From Falsarthrobacter nasiphocae (lineage in GTDB: Bacteria > Actinomycetota > Actinomycetes > Actinomycetales > Micrococcaceae), in NCBI RefSeq assembly GCF_031456275.1, contig NZ_JAVDUI010000001.1:1322965-1386964 (forward strand): a stretch of DNA of 64,000 bases, given 5' to 3'. Made by a program: the position numbers and the translations under genes. The stretch's first letter is position 1; each line of letters opens with the position of its first letter. Positions 40,824-48,629 of the stretch are shown here, one piece after another. The notes beneath the pieces are model-generated. The model was not told where the DNA came from, did no database searches, and saw only the letters and a program-made list of their open reading frames with translations.

Positions 40824-40890
40824 GGGGACGGCTGCCAGAAGACGCCTTGTCTCTGGGAGCCGCCCCCAATCTGCGGGGTGCCCGCTTTTT
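40824..40890 (+). terminator. terminator between ferritin and pcp
   Basis: A long imperfect stem (40824-40839 with 40852-40866) is followed by a perfect GCGGG/CCCGC stem with a three-base loop (40873-40885) and a T5 tract (40886-40890). This is a textbook rho-independent terminator for the ferritin gene. Confidence 0.8.
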
Positions 40891-40907
40891 CATAGGATGA
40901 TGGATTC

Positions 40908-41576
40908 ATGAGAATTCTTGTGACCGGCTTTGAGCCCTTCGGGGGAGACCAGGAGAACGCGAGCGGGCAGGCGGTGGCGGAGCTGAGCCGCCTCCTCACC
41001 GCGGAGCCTCTCACCGTCGACGGCGAGGAGCCCTATGTGGCCATCGAAATCCTCCCGGTGACGTTCGCCGGCTCGGGGCGCGTCCTCGCGGAGCTCGTGG
41101 ACCGCCACGAGCCCGACGTCATCCTCAGCATCGGCGAGGCCGGGGGACGCGCGGCCATCACGCCGGAGCGCAACGCCCGGAACCTGGACAACGCTCGCAT
41201 CCCGGACAACGAGGGCGCACAGCCAGTCAACGAGCCCATCGACCCGAACGGCACCGATCTCGAGTCCCTCGTGGACGTGGAGGCGCTCGTCGAGGCCATC
41301 CGGGCGGTGGACCTCCCCGCAGAGGCATCCGACGACGCCGGCCTCTTCGTCTGCAACCACGTCTTCTACGAGGGCGTGCGCTTGGCGCAGTCCCGCGGGG
41401 CGCGGGCCGGGTTCATCCACGTCCCGGCGGTGCGCTCGCAGGGCGAGGCCACCGTGGGTGCCGAGACGGACGGCGCCCTCGCGGACCGCGTCTCGGCGCC
41501 GTCGCTGACGTTCGCCGACCTGGGCCGGGGCCTCCGCGCGGCCGTCGAGTCTGTGGCCGGTGCCGCGCGGGCGTGA
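40908..41576 (+). CDS. pcp: pyroglutamyl-peptidase I
   Basis: The 222-residue cysteine peptidase removes N-terminal pyroglutamate. It starts with MRILVTGFEPFGGDQENAS, the diagnostic family motif, and contains the catalytic triad in SIGEAGGRAAITPERNARN (Glu), GLFVCNHVFYE (Cys) and RAGFIHVPAVR (His). The TAGGAT -10 candidate (40893-40898) is only nine bases before the ATG and no ribosome-binding site is clear, so a leaderless mRNA is likely. Its GTGA end overlaps the exonuclease gene. Confidence 0.94.
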   Translation: MRILVTGFEPFGGDQENASGQAVAELSRLLTAEPLTVDGEEPYVAIEILPVTFAGSGRVLAELVDRHEPDVILSIGEAGGRAAITPERNARNLDNARIPDNEGAQPVNEPIDPNGTDLESLVDVEALVEAIRAVDLPAEASDDAGLFVCNHVFYEGVRLAQSRGARAGFIHVPAVRSQGEATVGAETDGALADRVSAPSLTFADLGRGLRAAVESVAGAARA

Positions 41577-42493
41577 CGGGGCTCGACTTCGTCGTCGTCG
41601 ACTTTGAGACCGCCAACCGGCGTCACGAGTCGGCCTGCCAAGTGGGACTGGCACGCGTGCGGGGTGGGAGGCTCGAGGCCGTCGAGGCGTGGCTCATCAT
41701 CCCGCCCACGGGGCTCGACTCCTTCGAGGCGGCCAACGTGCGGATCCACGGGATCACCCCCGAGGCGCTCCTGCGCGGATCGCCGCTGGACTGGCCTGCC
41801 ACGGTGGAGCGCATGCACGCATTCGCGGGGGACCTGCCGTTTGTGGCGCACAACGTTGCGTTCGACAGAACGGTGTTCGGATGGTGCTGCGACGCATTCG
41901 GCCTGACCCTGCCCGAGCGCCGCTGGCTCGATTCGCTGAGCGTGAGTCGGCGCGTCCTCGACCTGCCGAACCACAGGCTCTCGACGGTGGTGGACCACCT
42001 CGGGATCGAGGGGCACACGCACCACGACGCGGGGTCAGACGCCGCCGTCACCGCGGAGGCGGTCCTGCGCATGGCCGGGCGGTCCGGGGCCGTGAGCGTG
42101 GACGAGCTCTGGCCGCCGGCCCGTTCGCGCGGCGCCGGGATGGGTGCCTACACGGGGCGCGGATACTCGGCCAGCGTGGCCGAGCTGCCCGCGCCCAGCC
42201 CGGACGCGGACCCCGCCCACTTCTTCTACGGGCAGCGGGTGTGCATCACGGGGGAGATCCCGGGGTGCTCCCGGTGGGACGCCTTTGAGGCCTTGGCCCG
42301 GTGCGGGGCTCAGGTGGAGAAGGGCGTGACGAAGCGGACGAGCGTGCTCGTCGTCGCGGGGCGGGAACGGATTGGGCCGGACTACAACCCCCTCCTCGGC
42401 AGCGCCAAGGAGCGCAAGGCCGCGCAATACCGGCTTGCGGGCCAGCGGCTTGTGTTCATCGGGGCCGCCGACTTCCGGGCCATGGCCCTGTAG
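41573..42493 (+). CDS. DEDDh exonuclease with BRCT domain
   Basis: A 306-residue protein. The N-terminal DnaQ-like exonuclease (about 1-170) shows the DEDDh set: VVVDFETAN (Asp, Glu), VAHNVAFDR (Asp) and HTHHDAGSDA (His and Asp). The C-terminal part (about 215-306) is a BRCT domain (FFYGQRVCITGEIPGCSRWDAFEALARCGAQVEKGVTKRTSVLV). This pairing is typical of a stand-alone proofreading-type exonuclease acting in repair in Actinobacteria. GTG 41573 overlaps the pcp stop by 4 bases. Confidence 0.92.
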   Translation: MTGLDFVVVDFETANRRHESACQVGLARVRGGRLEAVEAWLIIPPTGLDSFEAANVRIHGITPEALLRGSPLDWPATVERMHAFAGDLPFVAHNVAFDRTVFGWCCDAFGLTLPERRWLDSLSVSRRVLDLPNHRLSTVVDHLGIEGHTHHDAGSDAAVTAEAVLRMAGRSGAVSVDELWPPARSRGAGMGAYTGRGYSASVAELPAPSPDADPAHFFYGQRVCITGEIPGCSRWDAFEALARCGAQVEKGVTKRTSVLVVAGRERIGPDYNPLLGSAKERKAAQYRLAGQRLVFIGAADFRAMAL

Positions 42494-42603
42494 GGCCCGA
42501 CGGACCATCCCGCCCGGCCTGCGGGCAAGGTCCCGCACACTGAGTCTTGTGCGTCCGGCCCCGGGGTGAGCGCCCCGGGGCGGCGGACGCGGGCAGACCC
42601 GGC

Positions 42604-44298
42604 CTAGCCGAACAGGCCCCCGAGCAGGCCCCCGCCGCCCTTGCGGCTGCGGGACCGGGACGTGCCGAACACGCTGCGGACGATCTCCCGCCCGAGCGTC
42701 GAGGCCACGTTGGTCCCCACGCGCATGATGGCGTCGTTGCGCTTCTGGCGCTCCCGCTCCTCGGCCTTCTGGCGGGCCGCCTCCTCCTTGGCGGCGCGTT
42801 CGGCGGCCTGGCGCTCTTCGCGAGCGGCGCGTTCGGCGGCCTTCGCGTCCCCTGCGGGCGCACCCTCGCCATAGGGGCGGAAGCCGCCGTTGTCCGGCGC
42901 GCCCTGAGCCTCGCCCGGCCCGGCCCCGGCGCCAGCCGTGGCGTCGGCCCCTCCGCCCCGCGCGTCCCGCAGCTTCTCAAACGCGGAGTAGGAGTCCTGC
43001 ACCGTCCCGTACCTGCCCATGAGTGGGCTCGAGGACACGGCTGCCGCGATGGCCTCGGGGGCCGGGGCCATCCGGGACTGCGGCGCGAACATGCGCGTCC
43101 ATGCCACCGGCGAGGGGGCGCCCGTCTCGGTCATGACGGTGACCACGGCCTCGCCGATGCCGGCGCTCGTCAGGACGGACTCGAGGTCGTACCCGGACTT
43201 GGGGAAGGTCTTGACGGTGGCCGTGAGGGCCTTCTGATCGTCCGGGGTGAACGCGCGCAGGGCGTGCTGGACGCGGTTGGCCAGCTGCCCCAGGACGTCG
43301 GCCGGCACGTCCTTGGGGGTCTGCGTGACGAAGAAGATGCCGACGCCCTTGGAGCGGATGAGCCGGACGGTCTGAGTGATGGCGGAGAGGAACGCCTTGG
43401 ACGCGCCGTTGAAGAGCAGGTGCGCCTCGTCGAGGAAGAAGACGAGCTTGGGCTTGTCGACGTCTCCCACCTCGGGCAGGTCCTGGAACAGGTCCGCGAG
43501 GAGCCACATGAGGAACGTGGAGAAGAGCTGCGGCTTGGCCTGCACGTTGGAGAGCTCCAGCGCGGAGATGATGCCGCGGCCGTCGGCGGCGGTGCGCAGG
43601 AGCTCGGACGTGTCGAACTCCGGCTCGCCGAAGAAGGCGTCCATGCCGTCTGCCTCGAGGCCCACGAGCTCGCGGAGGATGACACCGGCTGTGGCCTTGG
43701 AGAGCCCGCCGAGGTCCGCCAGCGCGGCCTTGCCGTCCGGGGACGTTAGGTACTGGATGACGGCGCGGAGGTCCGCGAGGTTGTAGAGCTCGAGTCCGTT
43801 CTGGTCCGCGTAGTGGAAGATCAGCTGGAGGCTGGACTCCTGCGTCTCGTTGAGGTCCATGACGCGGGAGAGGAGGATGGGCCCGAACGAGGACACCGTG
43901 GCCCGCACGGGCACACCCTGGCCGTCCCCGCCGAGCGCGTAGAACTCCACGGGGAAGGATGCGGGCGCCCAGTCCTGGCCGATCCCCTGGGTGCGCGCCG
44001 TGAGCTTCTCGTTCGCCTCGCCGGGCGCCGCGAGCCCCGAGAGGTCACCCTTCATGTCCGCGAGGAACACGGGCACGCCGTGTGCGGAGAGCTGCTCCGC
44101 CATGGACTGGAGGGTCTTGGTCTTGCCGGTGCCCGTGGCGCCGGCCACGAGCCCGTGCCGAGTCATCATGGACAGAGGCAGGCCCACCTGCACCTCGGGG
44201 TGGGGTTGCCCCTCGGTCAGCGCGGCACCGAGCCGGATCACCTCCCCTGTGAAGGTGTAGCCGGTGGAGATCGCGGAGAGCTGGTCGTCAGTAGCCAT
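42604..44298 (-). CDS. HerA-like helicase/ATPase (DUF853)
   Basis: The 564-residue ATPase has Walker A GATGTGKTKTLQSMAEQL (near 56), Walker B KLVFFLDEAHLLF, and the arginine-finger region QTPKDVPADVLGQLANRVQHALRAFTPDDQKAL, matching the HerA C-terminal-like DUF853 group. The C-terminal 110 residues are a charged Ala/Glu/Arg coiled-coil stretch (AAERAAREERQAAERAAKEEAARQK-type) ending in a Gly-rich tail GGGGLLGGLFG. Role uncertain: DNA translocation or nucleotide sensing has been proposed for relatives. ATG 44298 is preferred to 44358. The gene is co-oriented with an AEC transporter. Confidence 0.88.
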   Translation of the reverse strand: MATDDQLSAISTGYTFTGEVIRLGAALTEGQPHPEVQVGLPLSMMTRHGLVAGATGTGKTKTLQSMAEQLSAHGVPVFLADMKGDLSGLAAPGEANEKLTARTQGIGQDWAPASFPVEFYALGGDGQGVPVRATVSSFGPILLSRVMDLNETQESSLQLIFHYADQNGLELYNLADLRAVIQYLTSPDGKAALADLGGLSKATAGVILRELVGLEADGMDAFFGEPEFDTSELLRTAADGRGIISALELSNVQAKPQLFSTFLMWLLADLFQDLPEVGDVDKPKLVFFLDEAHLLFNGASKAFLSAITQTVRLIRSKGVGIFFVTQTPKDVPADVLGQLANRVQHALRAFTPDDQKALTATVKTFPKSGYDLESVLTSAGIGEAVVTVMTETGAPSPVAWTRMFAPQSRMAPAPEAIAAAVSSSPLMGRYGTVQDSYSAFEKLRDARGGGADATAGAGAGPGEAQGAPDNGGFRPYGEGAPAGDAKAAERAAREERQAAERAAKEEAARQKAEERERQKRNDAIMRVGTNVASTLGREIVRSVFGTSRSRSRKGGGGLLGGLFG

Positions 44299-44385
44299 GG
44301 CCCCAGAGTACCGAGTGGAGGGCCTCGCCCGCGGCCTCGCCTCGCGTTCTGTGGACAAGTGTCCGACGACGTTGCCTGGCGGCCG

Positions 44386-45303
44386 TCAGGTCAGCAGCCC
44401 TGCCAGGCCGATCATGATGGGAGCCGAGGCCACGGTGGTCAGGAGCACGGTCTGCCTGGCGTGGGCCGTGGCCACGCCGTAGCGGGTGGCGGTGACGAAG
44501 ACGTTCTGGGCCGAGGGCAGCGCAGCGAGGCTGACGATGATGAACGTGGCCTCGGCGTCGAGCCCCATGGCCAGGGTCATGAGCCAGGCGATGAGCGGCA
44601 TGCCGACGATCTTCATGATGGACGCCGCCACGATGTCTGTCCGCCCGGCACGCGCGCCGAAGAGTCGCGCGCCCACGAGCGAGATGCCGAACCCGAGCAG
44701 CAGCACGGGCACTTGCGCGGCAGCGAGGAGGTGGACGGGCTCGGTGATGACGTCAGGCAGGTCAATCCGCGCCAGAGAGATGACGATTCCGAGGATCGTT
44801 CCCCAGATCATCGGGTTGAGCAGCAGCTGGACGATCACCCTCAGGGGGTTCCGGGAGCGTCCGGGCGCTGTCGTGTCCATGAGGATGACGGTGAGGGGCT
44901 GGAGCAGGACGAACTGGAAGATCATCGGCGCCACGAGGTAGGAGGGGCTGCCGAGGACGAACGCCGCGAACGGCAGGCCCAGGTTCCCGACATTCGCGTA
45001 GCTGCCCGTCAGGGCGCCGATCACCGCCTCATCAGCAGGGCGTCGGCGGGCCCGGAACCAGGCGAACATGATGGCCCAGGCGATTGCCGAGGATGTTGCC
45101 GCGATGGTCAGGGGCGCCCCGAAGACGGCCTTGAGGTCCGCCGTGGAGAGCATCTGGAACATGATCGCGGGCCCGGTCACCCAGAACGCGAGCCGGCCCA
45201 GCATCGGCTGGGCGCCTTCCCCGAGGAGGTTTCGCTTGCCGAGGATGTAGCCCACCGCGATCACGAGCCAGATGATGGCGTACCCCTCGACGACCTTGAG
45301 CAT
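44386..45303 (-). CDS. AEC family transporter (auxin efflux carrier-like)
   Basis: The 305-residue permease has about ten spans and the family features: VAVGYILGKRNLLGEG at the start, GSYANVGNLGLPFAAFVLGSPS in the middle, and PVLLLGFGISLVGARLFG and PLIAWLMTLAMGLDAEATFIIVSLAALPSAQNVFVTATRYG in the second half. AEC proteins export or import small organic anions such as malate or malonate. It begins 8 bases after the stop of the SseB-like gene. Substrate not readable. Confidence 0.9.
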   Translation of the reverse strand: MLKVVEGYAIIWLVIAVGYILGKRNLLGEGAQPMLGRLAFWVTGPAIMFQMLSTADLKAVFGAPLTIAATSSAIAWAIMFAWFRARRRPADEAVIGALTGSYANVGNLGLPFAAFVLGSPSYLVAPMIFQFVLLQPLTVILMDTTAPGRSRNPLRVIVQLLLNPMIWGTILGIVISLARIDLPDVITEPVHLLAAAQVPVLLLGFGISLVGARLFGARAGRTDIVAASIMKIVGMPLIAWLMTLAMGLDAEATFIIVSLAALPSAQNVFVTATRYGVATAHARQTVLLTTVASAPIMIGLAGLLT

Positions 45304-45311
45304 GGGGTGTG

Positions 45312-45800
45312 CTACTGCTCTCGGCTGGGGGCGCCCTCCGGCGCGGCGGCGTCACCGTGTGCGGTGTCCTCGGGCCCTCCGGCGGGCTCGGCGGGGGCGC
45401 CAGCCGCGTCGTCGGGCGCGGATGCGGGGGAGAGGGCCACGAAGCCGAAGAGGCGGACCTCGTCAGGCTCAATGGGGAGGCTGTGCTCCTGCCCCGGGTT
45501 GAGCGCGAGGCCCACGCCCTCCGGCAGCATCTCAAGGAGCTCCCGTCCCGTCATGGCAATGGGGTGCGGGGCGGCCTGGAGGTAGTCGTCGACGACGGCG
45601 CCGGGCCCGCTGAAGGCGGCCACCGCGGGCTCGCCATTCGGCAGTTCGAGCACGAGCGGCTGCACCGAGTCCCCCTCCGCCGGCGTGGCGAGGAGGACGA
45701 GGATGCGGGTCTCCGCGAACGCGCGGGCGAAGTCCGGCTGCGAGAGCCGGCCTGCGCGGCCCTCCCGGATGAGGTCGGAGAGATCGGGTGCGCTGGTCAT
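45312..45800 (-). CDS. SseB family protein (first)
   Basis: A 162-residue cytosolic protein with an SseB N-terminal domain: ILVLLATPAEGDSVQPLVLELPNGEPAVAAFSGPG and ELLEMLPEGVGLALNPGQEHSLPIEPDEV. The C-terminal 50 residues are a low-complexity Ala/Pro tail. SseB was named as a sulfur/rhodanese-linked protein in E. coli, but the function here is unknown. Two related genes lie at 53650-54602, so the window carries three paralogs. Confidence 0.88.
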   Translation of the reverse strand: MTSAPDLSDLIREGRAGRLSQPDFARAFAETRILVLLATPAEGDSVQPLVLELPNGEPAVAAFSGPGAVVDDYLQAAPHPIAMTGRELLEMLPEGVGLALNPGQEHSLPIEPDEVRLFGFVALSPASAPDDAAGAPAEPAGGPEDTAHGDAAAPEGAPSREQ

Positions 45801-45845
45801 GGTTCCGAGTCTAGGCCCTCGACCTCGCCCCGGGGCGGCCTTGCG

Positions 45846-46283
45846 TCAGTGCCGGACGGGCTCCTGCCCGTGCTTCATGGCCTTGTTGAGGGCGAGGAAG
45901 AGGTGGACGATGCCGATGGTCAGCGCGATGTGCCCGAGGCCAGCGATGCCCGAGACGGCCGCGGAGGCGTGCACGCCGAGGACCTGCATGACGCCGTGCG
46001 TGGTGAGCATGGTCAGCGTGACGAGGAGGCCCGCGTTGTAGAACCAGAAGAACAGGGAGAAGAGGGTCTTGGCCGGGGACTGCGCTGAGGAGAGGTCGAA
46101 GACCTTGTCGAGGGCGAGTGCCACGAGGAAGACGATCATGCCGAGGGCCAGCGCGTGCGTGTGCACGACGGAGAGCATGGTCTCCCCGGTGAAGCCGCGG
46201 GACTTCGTGAACTCGCGGTAGAAGAGGCCGGCGAGGAGGCCGAGCGTTGCGTACAGGGCTGCGGACGTGAAGAGCTTTCTCAT
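45846..46283 (-). CDS. DUF2871 membrane protein
   Basis: This 145-residue protein has four spans with conserved His positions (VVHTHALALGMIVFLVALALD, TTHGVMQVLG, GLGHIALTIGIVHLFLALNKAM), matching the DUF2871 family, which may bind haem or metal. ATG 46283 with GGTGG five bases upstream is preferred to an in-frame GTG at 46292. It is 45 bases before the SseB-like gene on the same strand. Its promoter would be in the AT-rich 46293-46624 gap. Confidence 0.85.
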   Translation of the reverse strand: MRKLFTSAALYATLGLLAGLFYREFTKSRGFTGETMLSVVHTHALALGMIVFLVALALDKVFDLSSAQSPAKTLFSLFFWFYNAGLLVTLTMLTTHGVMQVLGVHASAAVSGIAGLGHIALTIGIVHLFLALNKAMKHGQEPVRH

Positions 46284-46624
46284 AACAACCACCGTATCGG
46301 GGGCAGGCGCCCGGCGGGCTCCACCGTCCGGTTGATGTGGACGGGCACCCGAGGGGCGGTGGCGGGGCTCGCACCGGGTGCCGGGGGAGTGTGCCGAATG
46401 TTATATAACGAATTGAATTCAATTCAGCGCAGTTTTGAGCGGGATGTTTTTTTATGAGCCATTCCGCGCCCTTTCGGGGAAGTGCTGAGTGTTAGCGGCT
46501 CTAATTCTTTCAGAGGGTTTGCTCGCGGCGCATTTCCTTGATTATTGTTGAGTGGTCTTGCTCGGTGTGCGGCCTGATTTTTCCGGCCCGCCGACATCCC
46601 CCTCAATCTCAGGAGTAGTCCCTC
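46284..46624. other. AT-rich divergent intergenic region with a 16-base palindrome
   Basis: Located between DUF2871 (-) and a secreted-protein gene (+). It contains TTATATAA (46401-46408) and a perfect 16-base palindrome (46410-46425, GAATTGAATTCAATTC) in otherwise GC-rich DNA, plus a T7 run near 46445-46451. No gene is visible. An operator and promoters for both flanking genes are likely. Confidence 0.55.
46410..46425. promoter_or_regulatory. 16-base palindrome GAATTGAATTCAATTC
   Basis: Perfect palindrome adjacent to a TTATATAA element. Base composition and position suggest an operator for a dimeric regulator; the regulator is unknown. Confidence 0.5.
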
Positions 46625-47437
46625 ATGTCCGACCATCCCTCTGGCGCCATCGCCCCCCGTGTCACGCGCCGGACTGTGGCGCGAGGGGCGGCCTGGTCCG
46701 CCCCGGCCATCGCTCTCTGCTCGACGGCGCCCGCCGTATCGGCCTCGACTCCCCCTCGTCCCGAGGATCCATGCGTCCCGCAGGACCTCGTCGTCGACTG
46801 GTCCAACCAGGCCGTTTGGACCCGCGACCCGGGTGGCGCCTGGGCGCGCGCGGTCCTCAATGCGGGCAAGCCGAACGAACTGCGCATGACCGTGGCGACG
46901 AGGATCGTCGGCTCGATGCGCCTCGGATCGATTGACGGTGCCAAGGGCAACGACAGCCTGGCGCTCAGCCCCGAGCCCATCGGCGGAACGCCGGACCCCG
47001 GGCTGACTTTCCACCAGTCCCAGACCTCTGCCCAGCCCGGCGGGTGGAACAACCGGGTCATCTACTCCGTGGCATTCACGGACGGGGCCGGCGCCCCCGT
47101 GGTGGTCTCCAATCTCAGGTTCACGATCACGGACATCGACTCCACCGCGGGCGACTTCTGGGACTGCGTGGCCCTGTCCTCCGGCTTCGCGCTCACGAGC
47201 CTCGGCGCGGGAGTCCATGGCTCCGGCACGACGTCGGATCCGCTGCGGACCACCGCCGAGAACGGCCCCGTCCCGAATCACTCGGGCCAGGGCAGCGCGC
47301 AGGTCTTCTACCCGAAGACGGGCGGCTTCTCGATCGCCTATTGGAGTGCCGCGACATACTTCAGCGGTGTGGACACGGATCAGAAGATCTTCCTCAGCAA
47401 CATCTCTTTCCGTTACCAGAAGACAATCGGCTGCTGA
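46625..47437 (+). CDS. Tat-like secreted protein of unknown function
   Basis: A 270-residue exported protein: N-terminus TRRTVARGAAWSAPAIALCSTAPAVSAS carries a twin arginine, hydrophobic core and AxA-like cleavage site at about residues 38-42; such RRT-GAAWSAP signals are common in actinobacterial surface proteins. The mature region is beta-rich (LRFTITDIDSTAGDFWDCVALSSGFALTSLG, SAQVFYPKTGGFSIAYWSAATYFSG) with three Cys, including the last residue. No LPXTG or membrane anchor is seen, so it may be free or surface-bound in another way. Related to no family I recognise. AGGAG lies 9 bases upstream. Confidence 0.8.
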   Translation: MSDHPSGAIAPRVTRRTVARGAAWSAPAIALCSTAPAVSASTPPRPEDPCVPQDLVVDWSNQAVWTRDPGGAWARAVLNAGKPNELRMTVATRIVGSMRLGSIDGAKGNDSLALSPEPIGGTPDPGLTFHQSQTSAQPGGWNNRVIYSVAFTDGAGAPVVVSNLRFTITDIDSTAGDFWDCVALSSGFALTSLGAGVHGSGTTSDPLRTTAENGPVPNHSGQGSAQVFYPKTGGFSIAYWSAATYFSGVDTDQKIFLSNISFRYQKTIGC

Positions 47438-47636
47438 CTTTGTGAGCGGGGCGAGTGGCCCGGGCGTTGAATTCGGCCGGGTCATTCTTTGCGCCCTCAT
47501 GGGCGAGTGGCCCTCCTGCGCAAAAGGGTGGGGTGGGAATGGGCCTGCGCCTTGGGCTCAGTCGGCGCGCGTCGGCGGGGCGACGAGCTCGGGGCGAACT
47601 CGGGGGCGCTGCCGTGCGCACGGCACGCGCAGGCAA

Positions 47637-47676
47637 AGCAAGGAGGGACTCGCCGCGTGGCGAGTCCCTCCTTGCT
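47637..47676. terminator. 18-base perfect hairpin, bidirectional terminator
   Basis: Perfect 18-base arms at 47637-47654 and 47659-47676 with a 4-base loop, between the secreted-protein gene (+) and tRNA-Gly (-). Flanking A- and T-rich bases (AGGCAAAG before, TTCTCTT after) allow it to end both transcripts. Confidence 0.85.
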
Positions 47677-47681
47677 TCTCT

Positions 47682-47755
47682 TGGAGCGGCTAGACAGAAT
47701 CGAACTGACGTATCCTGCTTGGGAAGCAGGCGCTCTACCATTGAGCTATAGCCGC
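47682..47755 (-). tRNA. tRNA-Gly (anticodon CCC)
   Basis: Minus strand: acceptor GCGGCTA / TAGCCGC, D arm GCTC-AATGGTA-GAGC, anticodon stem CCTGC/GCAGG with loop TTCCCAA (anticodon CCC, decoding GGG), T loop TTCGATT and encoded CCA after a T discriminator base. The T stem GTCAG/CTGTC has one T-T mismatch in the second pair. The tRNA body is 71 bases, 74 with CCA. Confidence 0.93.
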
Positions 47756-47772
47756 ATGTGGATATGACTCTA

Positions 47773-48534
47773 TCAGGAGCACGGCGTCGCGTCAAAATCG
47801 GCGGCCATGCCGCGCCGCAGGGCGTCGAACCAGCGGATGTGGGACTCCACGAGACCCGCCGCGTCGTCGCCGCGCCCCTCCGCGAGCGCGTCGAGGATCT
47901 CGTGGTGCTGCTGGCGCAGGCAGCCCGCCACCTCGCCCCAGTGCGGCATTGTGGCAACGGCGGCCGTGACGTACGAGCGGATCGCCTCACGCAGGGACCC
48001 CATGACCGTCTCGATGACGACATTCCCTGCGAGGGCGGTGGCCTCGGTGTGGAACTGGGTGTCGAGCAGGTGGAACTCCTCGGCGGGCGTGTCCGCGCTG
48101 TCCATGCGCTCGAGCAGGCCGCGCAGGTGCTCGAGCCGCTCCGGCTCGACGTCTCCGCGGGCCACGCGCCGGGCGGCCTCCCTGGCTCCCCAGGTCTCAA
48201 GGATCACGCGCGTCTCGATGACGTCCTCGGCGGGCAGGGAGGACGAGGCCATGTGGAGCCTCAGGGCGGCGGACAGGCCCGCGCTGGGCTCGGCGATGAT
48301 CACCGTGCCGGACTCTGGGCCTGAGCCGGGTGCCGAACGGACGACGCCGAGGACGGAGAGGATGCGGATGGCGTCCCGGACCGACGCCCGCGAGATCCCG
48401 TGCTCTGCGGCGAGCGCCCTCTCGCCGGGCAGCCGGTCCCCGAGCCGGAGGGAGCCTGAGCGGAGCCCTTCCTCGACCTCCCGGAGAACGGTCTCGTAGG
48501 AGCGGCCTTGGGGCTCGGAGGCGGCGGTGTTCAT
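47773..48534 (-). CDS. lldR: FadR/GntR-family regulator (LldR-like)
   Basis: The 253-residue repressor has an N-terminal winged helix-turn-helix (SYETVLREVEEGLRSGSLRLGDRLPGERALAAEHGISRASVRDAIRIL) and a C-terminal FCD all-helical sensor with metal-ligand candidates (HLLDTQFHTEATAL; HHEILDALAEGRGDDAAGLVESHIRWF). It lies just downstream of a lactate permease and near lutABC, and FadR-type operators stand in the divergent gap, so a lactate-responsive repressor is likely. ATG 48534 is preferred to an upstream in-frame start at 48711 because the coding part begins at MNTAASEPQ. Confidence 0.85.
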   Translation of the reverse strand: MNTAASEPQGRSYETVLREVEEGLRSGSLRLGDRLPGERALAAEHGISRASVRDAIRILSVLGVVRSAPGSGPESGTVIIAEPSAGLSAALRLHMASSSLPAEDVIETRVILETWGAREAARRVARGDVEPERLEHLRGLLERMDSADTPAEEFHLLDTQFHTEATALAGNVVIETVMGSLREAIRSYVTAAVATMPHWGEVAGCLRQQHHEILDALAEGRGDDAAGLVESHIRWFDALRRGMAADFDATPCS

Positions 48535-48569
48535 GGTCAGCTGAGGTCCGTCCTGGATGGGTGGAAGCA

Positions 48570-48605
48570 GGGACGCGCCCCGCACCGAGGTGCGGGGCGC
48601 GTCCC
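48570..48605 (-). terminator. terminator after lldP
   Basis: A perfect 17-base stem, 48570-48586 with 48589-48605, lies 24 bases past the lldP stop on the minus strand. lldR follows, so readthrough would be needed for co-expression. Confidence 0.8.
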
Positions 48606-48629
48606 CTGAAGCGGCGAATACTGCCAATT

